Assembly: GCA_933228675.1 (NCBI GenBank)
Contig: OW121744.1
Location: 23,276,640-23,340,639, forward strand
Length of the DNA stretch: 64,000 nt
Reading direction: 5' to 3'
Origin: Stomorhina lunata
Lineage: Eukaryota > Arthropoda > Insecta > Diptera > Rhiniidae
Part shown: piece after piece, positions 24,354-36,794 of the stretch
Layout: each line of letters starts with the position of its first letter
Position numbering within the stretch: the first letter of the stretch is position 1
Notes under the pieces: generated by a model
The model's input: only the letters and a program-made list of their open reading frames with translations
Databases searched by the model: none
What the model was told of the DNA's origin: nothing
Position numbers and translations under genes: made by a program

Positions 24354-25146
24354 ATACCCTTCACCACCATAGGTGGAAAGGGTATTATAAATTTGTGCTG
24401 ATGTTTGTAACGCATAGAAATATTTGTCTTAGACCCACCTTTTAGTATACCAATAGACTTAGAATCACTTTCTGAGTCGATTTAGCGATGTCCGTCCGTC
24501 CGTCTGGCTGGACCGCCATGAAAGCCTTGTAATCAAACTACAGGTCGCAATTCTAAAGATAATTTGATGAAATTTAGCACAGATCATTTTTTTGATAATG
24601 GGACCATGGCTATTGAAATTGGTCAAAATCGGTCCATTATTTATGGTACCTCCCATAGGTCCCACTTCCCGGAATTGCTATATTGGCCACAAATATCAAT
24701 ATTTTTTCATGAAATTTAAAACAAATACTGCTTATGTAAACTTAAATCACTGTACGAAATTTCGTTGAAATCGGTCCACATTTGACCATAGCTCCCATAC
24801 AAACTCTTCTTCAAAAACGCACTAAATGAGACAAAAAATCACTAAAACGCTCGTAAATCTAATAATGATAAAACTTTTGAGTTTATTTTTTGCATACATA
24901 ATTTTTGTAACAACTGTAATCAATTTGCCAAATTTCGAGATAATCGGTCCACATTTGACCCTAGCTCTCATATAAGTCCAAATGACGGAAACAGGTTGAA
25001 TATATACGTTTTGAGAAAATGTTTGTATGATGGCAAAATTTAGCAAATATTTGTCTTTATACAGGAAAAATAACACCTTTGACCTTCGTGGTGAAGGGTA
25101 TCGTATGGTCGGCTTGACCGACTATAGCGCTTTCTTACTTGTTTTA
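24354..25146. repeat. Dispersed ~0.79-kb repeat, copy 1
   Basis: Begins ATACCCTTCACCACCATAGG and ends GTGGTGAAGGGTATCGTATG followed by a hairpin GTCGG-CTTGA-CCGAC and AGCGCTTTCTTACTTGTT. ATACCCTTCACCAC and its complement face each other from near the two ends. The interior has a (CCGT)n tract at 24490-24502. Near-identical copies lie at 50.04 and 51.58 kb. Minus-strand frames of 66 and 84 codons are shared only because the copies are so alike; they contain no domain. The class is not established; it is a non-autonomous element by structure. Confidence 0.85.
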
Positions 25147-26040
25147 TTTCCTGAATAACTTTGAACACAAATAGTTTTTTTTTTGTGTTTTTTCATTAAA
25201 GTTATTTTAAACTCTGCTAAGCCGCATTATATGAGTTTTTCATTGTAACTGATTGTGGCTTTTTCATTTCTTTGTCACACATGTTGCAAATGGTAACAAC
25301 ATCGAACTTGAACAAATAAAATAAAAAAAGTTAGTTTTACAGTTGTTTAAGTTGCTTTCACTTTTTGCCACATTATTAGAGATATCATGTTTTTTTGCGG
25401 AATAAAAAAAGTTTATTTTTAAATCCTGTTAACATTTGCTTGTGTGTTTGTTAGGAAAAATGTTATTTGAAACATGGTTACATACTTGATGGAAAAGTAT
25501 GGAGGAGGAAAAAACATTTTAATTGAGTTTAAAAGATATCTTGTTTTTAATAAACTTTTTTGTAGGCCTGTTAACATGTTTGGTACACATAAGACTAACT
25601 ACTTAAAGGAAATTGATTAAGTTAGCTTTAATTAAAATCGCACTGTTTAATAGCCAAAAAAAAACTAAACTAGGTTTTTAAGTATAAGAATTTAAAAGAA
25701 ATTGTTATTTTCACATGATCAGCTAAATACGTATATACATTTTTATGCATGAAATATATATGAAAAATGCTAACATAAAAGCCAATGACAAAAATTGCTA
25801 CTCAATTTATATGATCTGTTACTTTAAAAACCCTCTAATACATCAACACTTGAAAACTTAAATAAAAACATGGAAACAAGTTCATTTGCATGGCAAATAA
25901 CATAACTCAGAAATTTCTTTATGAAAACTAATTTAGGTTTTATAGGTTCAATGAAACCTATAAAACAAAATTCAAAACTTTAAACAAGTTTCACATTTTT
26001 GAAGTTCTCGCCATGAACTTTTTTCCACTTATAAATTCAA
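25147..26040. other. Non-coding
   Basis: AT-rich unique sequence; no supportable gene or element. Confidence 0.4.
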
Positions 26041-27560
26041 TTCCAGACATTGATTATAGTATATGGTAGACCGAGCCTTGCTCGGAGCTTTATGATAAGC
26101 ATTTTGAGGAAAATTTTAAAGTTTTTATATATTTTATATTATAAAGTGCTAAAATAAATTTAGAGGAAGGACATTGTAGAAATATTCAGTTAATTTTGAA
26201 TTATTTGATTTATTTTGTCCGACCAACACATAGTTTGCATAGTTTACAGTTTAACTGATTTTGAATAATTTTGGAAATTATTCATATCAACAGAAACCTC
26301 TGTCGACTCATGCGCAACAACTTTGCTAAAGATTATAGTCTGATCAAATGCACAGTTTACGATTTAATTCATTTTGAGTAGTTTTCTGTGGCGCCACCTG
26401 TCGGACTTTGCTTATTCCAATTCATAAACCTTCTTCTTCTTATCCGTAACAACTTTGCTGAAGATTATAGCATGATTAAATGTACAGCATACGATTAAAT
26501 TGACTTTGAGTAAATTTCAGTAGCGCCACCTGTCGAAATTTCTTCATACCAACTAAGAAACCTTCGTCGGCTCATGTGCAACAACTGTGCTAAAGATTGT
26601 AGCATGATTAAATGTACAGATTACGATTAAATTGACTTTGAGTAAGTTTCTGTAGCGCCACCTGTCGGAAATTATTCATACCAACTAAAAAGCCTTCGTC
26701 GGCTCATGCGCTACAACTTTGCTAAAGATCATAGCATGATCAAATGTACAGTTTACGATTTAATTAATTTTTAGTAATTTTCAGTGGCGCCATCTGTCGG
26801 AAATTAGTCTTATCAACTTTAAAACCTTCGCCGGCTTATCCGCAACATCTTCTCTAAAGAGCATAACACAATCAAATTCACAGTTTACTATTCTATAAAG
26901 AACATACATACAGACAAACATTCATTTATTTAAAATAATACTAATTTTTCCCCCTTTTTATTCCCTAATTTCTAAAAGTTCCATATGTATATTTGGTACT
27001 TTTTTGGTGTCAATTGAATTCGGTACATTTTTTTAAAACGCATTTAACATAATGTATAATGTTCCTATTCATATTACTTTGGAGATGTTAAGTTATCATT
27101 TTATCTCTTTTTTACCCATTTTGGCTCCAAAATCAAAAAAGTACCAAATACGTGTTTCATGCTTTTTTTACATCTATTGATTGCAGTACCAAGTTTCTTT
27201 CTATATTCTTTAGTTTAAAATATAAGAGTGGGTTAAAAAGGTGCCAAAAAAACTATTTTCACCCTTTTTTACTCCCTATCGGACATAGTTTCAAAAATGT
27301 ACCAAACACCTGTCCGCTTATTTTTAAAGCTGCTTAAAACGTAATTTTAATTTTGTTTCTATACCTATTACTTTAGGAGACATAGCGTTTTCGATTTTTT
27401 TCCCCTTTTTACCCGTTTTTACCCTCTTAGAGGTAAAAGTTCCAAAAGTCCCTTCTTCTTCGACCTATACATCAAAAAAGATACCCACTGTCCAAATTTT
27501 ATCAAAATCGTTAGAGCCGTTTTCGAGATAGCCATTCTATATATATATATATAAATATAT
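26041..27560. repeat. Composite repeat with 132-bp tandem cassette
   Basis: A core of four to five tandem units contains GCGCCACCTGTCGG at 26391, 26523, 26655 and (GCGCCATCTGTCGG) 26787, spaced exactly 132 bp. A diverged first unit starts near 26200. Each unit also carries ACAACTTTGCTAAAGAT and ACGATTTAATT. Upstream is GACCGAGCCTTGCTCGGAGC. Downstream are looser repeats of CCCTTTTTACCC and AGTACCAAA, then AAAATCGTTAGAGCCGTTTT and a TA run at 27538-27565. A related cassette is found at 47.65-47.83 kb, so the unit is interspersed. A Helitron/DINE-like element with internal minisatellite is possible but I cannot confirm the ends. Confidence 0.7.
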
Positions 27561-28097
27561 ACAATTATTGCTCGTTTAAGAATATAAGATTATCTTTAAA
27601 CCGACTTTTTATCAATTTATTTCTATTGAGTTTATTAGATTCGATATAGCAGTTTGCTGGCTATAAGAAAGTAGTTTTATCGTACTAAATATTTTATCAT
27701 TTATGTAGACAAACTTTTTGCGGTCTTGTATTTGTGGTTTGAAAATATTTATAAACTTTACATTGTTTCTAAAAGTGGCAAATTGATTTCAAATGTTTTT
27801 CTATTTTGTGGTTTAAGCTTATGACTTTATTTCTCTTTTTTACTCTTGTAACCCAAACGAATTGAAAAAAAAAAAACGTAAAATGTAATGTAAATAACTT
27901 ACCAATACTAATACAAATATGTGTTTGTGTATACTAATTTCAATGTTAACACTAACAAAAAAAACCAACTACAATACTAATACCTTTAATAATGACAATA
28001 CCAATATTAATACCAATACTAGAACAAGTACTTGTATTAATAATAATAATAATATAAAGACTTTACTAACAGAAAAGGAAGGACAAAAACGTGGACG
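27561..28097. other. Non-coding, simple-repeat flank
   Basis: AT-rich sequence. From 27898 to 28060 it becomes a degenerate AATACCAATACT / AATAATA tract, like the border of the left 12-bp array at 15.15 kb. Confidence 0.45.
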
Positions 28098-28860
28098 TAG
28101 GCTAAGACATAGACTACCTTAGTATATGGGTTAGTCTATGTCTTATTCTATGTCTTAGTTAATTTCTTGGTCAATGTCTTATTCTATGTCTTAGTCTATG
28201 TCTAGTCTATGTCTTATTCTATATTTTAGTCCATGTCTTAGTCTATGTCTTAGTCTTTGTCTTAGTCTATGTCTTAATCTATGTCTTAGTCTATGTCTTA
28301 GTCTATGTCTTAGTCTATGTCTTAGTCTATGTCTTAGTCTATGTCTTAATATATGTGTTAGTCTATGTCTTAGTCTATGTCTTAGTCTATGTCTTAGTCT
28401 ATGCCTTAGTTTATGTCTTAGTCTATGTCTTAGTCTATGTCTTAGTCTATGTCTTAGTCTATGTCTTAGTCTATGTCTTAGTCTATGCCTTAGTCTATGT
28501 CTTAGTCTATGTCTTAGTCTATGTCTTAGTATATGTCTTAGTCTATGTCTTAGTCTATGTCTTAGTCTATGTCTTAGTCTAGTCTAGTCTATGTCTTATT
28601 CTATATTTTAGTCTATGCCTTAGTCTATGTCTTAGTCTTTGTCTTAGTCTATGTCTTAGTCTATGTCTTAGTCTATGTCTTAGTCTATGTCTTAGTCTAT
28701 GTCTTAGTCTATGTCTTAGTCTATTTCTTAGTATATGTCTAAGTCTATGTCTTAGTCTTTGTCTTAGTATATGTCTTAGGCTATATCTTACTTTATTTTT
28801 TAGTATATAACTTAGTCTTTGTCTTAGTATATGTCTTTGACTCGTTATTCTTTGTCTTTG
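28098..28860. repeat. 12-bp satellite, outlying array
   Basis: One to two units in GACTAAGACATA orientation (28098-28118) flip into about 60 units of TATGTCTTAGTC. Edges are strongly diverged (TTATTCTATG, TTTTTTAGTATATAAC). A variant phrase (CTAGTCTATGTCTTATTCTATATTTTAGTC) occurs twice, near 28203 and 28583, so a segment of about 380 bp is duplicated. The frames here (CLSL, VYVLV, LRHR) are satellite translations. Confidence 0.93.
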
Positions 28861-30639
28861 TTTATGACTTGCTCTATAAATGTATTTATATGAAAATCCT
28901 GTCAATAATTCAAACTGTTTTTCATTACTATCTTTGAAGTGACAAAAGTGCTAGTTATGGTATTTATTGAAAAAGTTTTCTTAAATGAAAACAAAAGTTC
29001 AAGGTTTGGATTAAATAAAAGTAGACTTTCCTCCATGCTTACGTTACATACATACATACATATATATGAACATGTGAATTTGCTTCCAAAAATTATCGAG
29101 ATACTAAAGAAACAAAGTCAAGGCCACTAAATTACAAAGGCTCTGAAAGATATGGAAGAATACATATTTGTGCATATGTATTTATGTAACAAAAATTATT
29201 GATGTGAAAATAATGCCGAAAAAATTTTCAAAAGTGTAAATACTTTGCATTGTCAACCCATCGCTTAATAATGGCTTGCAAACCCTTTGTACACCCTTTA
29301 ATCGTTATAAAAAGTTAAGACAATTTTTTTAACTTCTGGGAGCCTCTAAACATTTCACGTGCGTGTCTTTAAAGTAGTTGTAGTTTATTTTTGACAGCTT
29401 TAACAATGTGTAGCTGCATATTAAAATTACGCCAATTTTGTTTATATCAAATGAAAAATGACAGTTAATGCCAATTTGAATGGCTTTCCAAAGTGCAGGT
29501 ATACAAACACCTCTATTTATTTTCATTACAGATATACAAGATACATTTTCATGTTTGATACATATTTGTGTTTATGGCAACGTCATAAAAAGGAAAAGTG
29601 AAAGCTGGTATTGACACATACAACCACATTCTGTACATTAAACAAAGACCACATTGGTAGACATCAGGTTTACATATACATATAAATTAACATATCTATA
29701 TTATTGGTATAAATGTATGTCTATGTTTTAACATGTGTATGTATTTGTATGAGTAAATACAATATTCTGCAAAACACGCATTATAAAGCAACAGGAGGAA
29801 TTACTTTTTTTTTTCGTTTTTATCAAAAAAAGAAGGGAATTGAAAATGAAATCTCTTATACGTTCAACAAAAACATTAAAATTCTTGGTTCAGGAGCTTA
29901 ACAGAGAATAAAGTATACATTTTTGAACTACTAAGTCTCTAAATATATTTGCTCTAGAGATAAAAGAGATAATAATTTCGCATATGCCATCCAAAGACCA
30001 TAATGTCCGTTTTTAAAGATAGACAACATAAAAATTATTATTTAACAAATACACTTATATACACAAAAAAAAATCAAAAATTGTATGATACTGCATTAAT
30101 GTAAACAACATCTGTTCGGATTATACAGTAAAATCGGAATTTTCTCACTTACTGTTAAAAAAAATACTCTTGTCACTACTGCGCCTGTCTCTTATAATAA
30201 AATAAATTCTCTTCGAATTATTTTGTACGATTAACTATTCAATTCTGTTTGAAAGAACTAGAAGTTCGGGCTCAATAATGCGAGAAAATTTATGGGTATA
30301 AATAAAGCAACAAAAAAATCATTAAATCAATTGTTGTAACAATTTGATACGAGTCAAAAGACAAAGACACAGACCACGCGCCTGGAACGAAGCAACAGTA
30401 TTTTTACAGCTGCTATAAGGACAGACAGATATACAGCAGGAAAGAACGACATCGAGCTATTTAAGGGCTAATCATCCAGGGAATGTGACTCAAGATTTAT
30501 TAAGTTGTTAATGTTACGGCTTTTTAAATACCTAAATAGTATCATTGTAATAATAAGCGAATGTTTGTTTTAATTTTTTAAGCATAAAGAATTTTTTTAA
30601 AGTGAAATAGTAGAAGGCAGTCAGGGATCAAAAATTATG
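28861..30639. other. Non-coding, mostly unique
   Basis: No supportable gene. Sequence complexity is highest at 30350-30480 (GACCACGCGCCTGGAACGAA), which could be part of an unrecognised exon or promoter, but I find no consistent frame. Open frames of about 60-65 codons look like chance. Confidence 0.4.
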
Positions 30640-32945
30640 TAAACTTCAAATTTTCTTTACAAAAAAAAAAAAAAAACACTGATACATTTTTTAAAAAAAA
30701 TTATTATCAGTGATATATTTTTTTAAGAAAATATCATCAGTGATACATCAAGGATACATTTTTTATAAAATATTGTAATCAGTGATACATTTTATAAAGA
30801 AAATTATCATCAATAATATATTTTTTTAAAGAAAATTATCATCAGTGATATATTTTCTATAGAAAATTTATTATCATCAGTGATAAATTTTCTAAAGAAA
30901 ATTATCATGGCTGATACATTTTCTATAGAAAATTATCATCAGTGACACATTTCCTATAGAAAAATATCATCAGTAGTATATTTTCTATAGAAAATTATCA
31001 TCAGTAATAAATTTTCTTTTGAAAATAAATCATCAGTGATAAATTTTCTACAAAAAATGATCATGACTGGTACATTTTCTATAGAAAAATATTATCAGCG
31101 ATACATTTTCTTAGGAAAATTATCATCAGTGATACATTTTCTTTAGAAAAGTATCATCGGTGATACATTTGCTATAGAAAATTATCATCAGTAATACGTT
31201 TTCTATAGAAAATTATCATCAGTGATGCATTTTCTTTAGAAAATTATCATCAGTGATACATTTTCTATAGAAAATTATTAACAGTGAAACAGTTTTTATA
31301 GAAAATTATCATCAGTGATATATTTTCTATAGAAAATTCTCCCAAGTGGTACATTTTCTATAAAAAATTATGATCAGTGAAACATTTTCTATAGAAAATT
31401 ATAATCAGCGATACATTTCCTATAGAAAATTATCATCAGTGATAAATTTTCTATAGAAAATTATCATCCGTGATTCCCTTTTCTATAGAAAATGATTATC
31501 AGTGATACATTTTCTATAGAAAATAATCATCAGTGATACATTTTCTATAGAAAACTATCATCAGTAAAACATTTTCTATAGAAAATTATCATCAGTGATA
31601 CATTTTCCATAGAAAATTATTATCGGTGATATATTTCCTATAGAAAATTATATTATATATAGTTATACATTTTCTATAGAAAAATTAGCATAAGTAATAC
31701 ACTTTAAATAGAAAATTATCATCAGTGATACATTTTTTATAGAAAATTACCGTCAGTGATACATTTTCTATAGAAAATTATCATCGGTGATACGTTTTCT
31801 ATAGAAAATTGTCATTACTGATACATTTTTTATTAAAAACTCAGTAATACATTTTCTATAGAAAATTATCATCAGTGATACATTTTCTATAGAAAAATAT
31901 CATCAGTGATACATTTTTAATAGAAAATTATTATCAGTGATACATTTGCTATAGAAAATTATCATCAGTGATACATTTTCTATAGAAAATTATCATTACT
32001 GATACATTTTTTTTGTGAAATTATCATCAAAGATACATTTTCTATAGAAAGTTATCATCAGTAATAAATTTTGTTTAGAGAAAATTATCATCATTGATAC
32101 ATTTTCTATAGAAAACTATCATCAGTGATACATTTTCTATAGAAAATTATTATCAGTGATACATTTGCTATAGAAAATTATCATAACTGATACATTTTTT
32201 TGTGAAATTATCATCAGTGATACATTGTCTATAGAAAGTTATCATCAGTTATAAATTTTGTTTATAGAAAATTATCATCAGTGATACATTTTCTACAAAA
32301 AATTATCATCAGTGATACATTTTCTATAGAAAATTAATATCAGTGATACATTTTTTATTGAAAACTATAATTAGTTATAGGATTTCTACAGAAAATATTA
32401 TCAGTGATACATTTTCTAAAGAAATTTATCTCAGTAATAAATTTTCTTTTGGAAATAATTATCAGTGAAGCATTTTCTAAAGAAAATAAACATAAGTAAT
32501 ACATTTCCTTTAGCAAATTATTATGAATGATGTCATTTTAATAGAAAATTATCATCAGTGATACATTTTCTTTAGCAAATTATTATCTGTGAAACATTTT
32601 CTGTAGAAAATTATTACAAATGATACCATTTTTTATATTGTGATATATTTCTTTTTCTATAGAAAATTATAATAAGTTATACATTTTCTATAAAAACTAT
32701 AGTCTGTGATAGATTTGCTGTAGAAAATTATCATCAATGATACACTTTTTCTAGTAGATTATCACCAGTGATACATTTTCTATAGAAATTTGTCTTCAGT
32801 GATACATTTTCTAAAGAAAATTATCACCAGCGATACATTTTTTAAACAAAATAATAATCAATTATAAATTTTTCATAGAAAATTACTATCAGTGATACAT
32901 TTTCCACAAAAAATTATCATCAGTGATACATTTCCTCTAAGGTGT
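30640..32945. repeat. Family C satellite, 31-bp unit, block 1
   Basis: About 74 units. The consensus is ATTATCATCAGTGATACA plus TTTTCTATAGAAA. Two palindromic elements alternate: TTTTCTATAGAAAA and the imperfect ATCA-CAG-TGAT. Divergence is moderate and there are occasional unit-length changes. Confidence 0.95.
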
Positions 32946-33634
32946 TGAATATATTTTCTTTAGTTATATCACTGAATACAATTCTAAATTAATTATGTTT
33001 CTGCTTTGCTAAAATTTCAACTTCATTTCTCGTATCATTAGAAAATTTACTCTGAATTTTCTTAAGCTTCCCCCGTCGTCAAATACTGACAATGAGTGAT
33101 GATCTTTTGTTTTCACACATTTACATTTTTTTGTATATTTTCCTTTTTTATAGCAAATGAATCAAACGAGACGGAAAAAAATAAATAATTTAGGTTTTTT
33201 TTATTACTCTTGGGTAAATAGTGGAATAGAATGTACAAATGTGATGAAATATTTGCATAAATGAAATGAGATGAAATATAAAAGGAAAATTTGAAAACCA
33301 AAAGAATAAATAAAGAGACGCATTTAGATGATATTCGAATGAATAATGTGTAACATTTTTTATGTGTCAATGTCGCAATTTTTTTTCCTTAACTTTATTT
33401 ATTCTGTGTATGGGGAATTATAAAATTTTAATAAAGAAAAATCTTAGTAAATAAATGAGTGTTGATGTGTTATGAATGAAATTATATAGTCTCGGTATAT
33501 ATTTTGGCAAAAATTTTTAATTACATTGTGATACTAAAGTGAAAAAAATGACGGATATTCTTACATCAAATGATTTTGGGTTGATATGCTTATGACCATA
33601 AATATATTTATATGTGTTAAGCAAATTATAATGG
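32946..33634. other. Non-satellite spacer between family C blocks 1 and 2
   Basis: AT-rich unique sequence; no gene or element supported. It shows no visible similarity to the other two spacers. Confidence 0.45.
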
Positions 33635-35835
33635 GACATATATATTATATAGAAAATTATCATCAGTGACACATTTTCTATAGAAAACTTATTGTCACTG
33701 ATACATTATATAGAGAAAATGATCATCAGTTCTAAAGAAAATTGTCATCAGTTATACATTTTCTATTGAAAATTATCATCTGTGATACATTTTCTATTAA
33801 AAATTCTCATCAGTGAGACGTATTGTCACTGATATATTATATAAAGAAAATGATCATCAGTTCTATATAAAATTATCATCAGTTATACATTTTCTATTGA
33901 AAACTATCATCAGTGATACATTTTTTATTAAAAATTATCATCAGTGAGACATTTTCTATAGAAAATCATCAGTGATACATTTTCTACAGGAAATTACCAC
34001 CAGTTATACATTTTTTGTATAAAATTATCATGAGTGATACATTTTCTGCAGAAAATTAATATCAGTGATATATTTTTTAAAAAGTTATTACTAGTGATAC
34101 ATTTCGTGTAGAATATTATCATCAGTAGTACATTTTCAATAGAAAATTATCATCATTGATATATTTTCTATAGAAAATTTTCATCACTGATACATTCTCT
34201 GTAGAAAATATCCACAGTAAAACATTTTCTATAAAAATTAATTATCTATAAAAATTATTATCTATTAAAATTATCATCAGTGATACATTTTCTATAAAAG
34301 TCATCATTAGTAATACATTTTCTATAGAAAATTATCATCAGTGACACATTTTCTGTAAAAAATTCATAAGTGATACATTTTCTTTAGAAAATTATCATTA
34401 ATGATACTTTTTCTATAGAAAACTGTCATTAGTGATACATTTTCTATAGAGGATTATCATCAGTGATACATTTTCTATAATAATTGTCATCAATGACACA
34501 TTTTCTAAAGAAAATTATCACCAGTGATACTTTTTCTATAGGGAGTTATCATCAGTGATATATTTTCTATCGAATATTGTTATCAGGAATATATATTTTA
34601 TAGGAAATAATCATAAGTGATATATTTTCTATAGCAAAATATCATTTGTGATATATTTTCAATAGAAAAATGCCATCAGTGATGTATTTTCTACAGAAAA
34701 TTATAATCACTGATGCATTTTCTCTAGAAACTTATCCTCAGTGATACATTTTCTATAGAAAATTGTCACCAGTGATACATTTTATACAACAAATTATTAT
34801 TAATGACATATTTTCTATAGAAAACTATCATCGGTGGTATCTATCCTATAAAAAATTATCATAAGTGATATATTTTCTATAGAAAATTATCATCAGTGAT
34901 ATATTTTCTGTAGCAAATTATCAGCATGTCATCAGTGATCGATTTTATACAACAAATTATTATTATTGATATATTTTCTATAGAAAACTATCATAGGTGT
35001 TATCTATCCTATAAAAAATTATCATTAGTGATATATTTTCAATAGAAAATTATGATCAGTGATATATTTCCTATAGCAAATTACCATCAGTGATATATTT
35101 TCTATAGAAAACTATCATCAGTGATATATATTCTGTAGCAAATTACCATCAGTGATATATTTTCTATAGAGAATTATCATCAGTGATATAATTTATATAG
35201 AGAATTATCAGCAGTGATATATTTTTTATGGAGATTTATCATCAGTGATATATTTTTTATAGAAAATTATCATCAGTGATATATTTTCTACAGAAAAGTA
35301 TGATCAGTACTACATTTTCTATAGAGAATTATCATCAGTGATATAATTTAAATAGAGAATTATCATTAATGATATATTTTCTGTAGAAAAGTATCATCAG
35401 TGAGAGATTTTCTATAGAGAATTATCATCAGTGATATAATTTTTATAAATAATTATCAGCAGTGATATATTTTCAATAGAAAATGATCACATTTGCTAAA
35501 GAAAATTATTATCAGTGATACTTTGTTATAGAAAACTATTATCATTGATACATTTTCTTTTGAAAATAATTATCAATGGTACATTTTGTATAGAAAATTA
35601 TTATCAGTGATAAATTTTCTATTAAAAATTATCATCAGTAATACATTTTCAATAGAAAATTATTATCAGTAAAACATTTTCTATAAAAAATGATCATCAG
35701 TGATACAATTTTTATACAAAACTATCATCAGTTAAACATTTTCTGTAGAAAATTATCATCAGTGATATATTTTCTACAGAAAAATTATCATCAGTGATAA
35801 ATTTTCTATAGAAAATTATTATCAGTAATGCATTC
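33635..35835. repeat. Family C satellite, block 2
   Basis: Same 31-bp unit as block 1. Two higher-order duplications are visible: the ATTGTCACTGATA marker recurs after about 140 bp (33.69 and 33.83 kb), and a segment carrying ACAACAAATTATTATT recurs at 163 bp (34786 and 34949). Confidence 0.93.
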
Positions 35836-36794
35836 GTGGTGACAACTAGCATTTCTATTTCCTTAATTGTCGTATAAAGAAAACGCAAACTAGATAGCTA
35901 ATTATTTTAATACAAAACTTGTTAAATTTGCTAACAAACGCAGATGTTTTACATTACACATGTATATAATTATATACCGACATAAACAAAATTAGTATAT
36001 GTTGCGCATATTGCAGTACCTGCAGTGTAAGATACTAATGCGGGCTTCTAATTTGTAAATTAGTATAACGCTAATATGACACAAAACAAACTTAAGAAGA
36101 ACAAAATATAAAGGCCTTAATTTTTAAGCCCATTTGGGAAACTACATATTCATAGAAAAATATGCCTAGTACTGCTACTCGCTCCTTACCTCAATACAAC
36201 AATTCCAACACCCCCTTTAAATGAATATCTCTAAAATTTCCTTATATTGTAAAACCTACACTTTCGAGATGCAACCCCAAAATCCATTAAATTTAATTTC
36301 AGAGCTGCCCTAAAAAGTCAACGCTGTACTCTAGTACTAAAATACTAAAAGGATTTCACTTTCTTTTTCTTATTTTCTCATCTTTTTGTTAGACATTATA
36401 CAATTTACCATCAAAATTCACACAAAAAATTTACATAAATAATTATGTGCAGCAAAAGGACTAACAATGCGATGGTGGAAAGTGATAACTAGACTCATAA
36501 ACATTGGAAATTGTCTGCTGATGTGCAAACAAAACAATTTAGAACAAATGACGCTCCCCGTTTGCCAACACTTTTTTGTTGGATAGGAAGAAGCATTTAC
36601 CAAAGTCATCACATCCAACGGATGCAAAACTCACTTGTCGGCATGTGTGTCCTACACGTATCCAACAATTGGAAGAATGTTGGATGCACATTCAGTTTTA
36701 TTTATGCTATGAACATTAAGAATTTTTAAAGAGATATTAGTTGGATTGTTGAATACCCTACACCACTAAGATATACACAAATAACTATAGGAGG
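35836..36794. other. Non-satellite spacer between family C blocks 2 and 3
   Basis: Noticeably less AT-rich at 36540-36700. Frames of 69 (minus, 36627-36418) and 72 codons (plus, from 36511) overlap there, but neither has splice-site support or recognisable features. It may be a remnant of an inserted element. Confidence 0.4.

Noticed and set aside
24465..25076. 66- and 84-codon frames conserved between three loci
   Set aside because: Conservation follows from near-identity of the whole dispersed repeat; substitutions fall without regard to codon position and no domain is visible.
28198..28905. CLSL, VYVL and RHRL frames
   Set aside because: Satellite translation of the outlying 12-bp array.
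36418..36729. Overlapping 69- and 72-codon frames in a family C spacer
   Set aside because: No splice support, no domain, and both strands are open equally.
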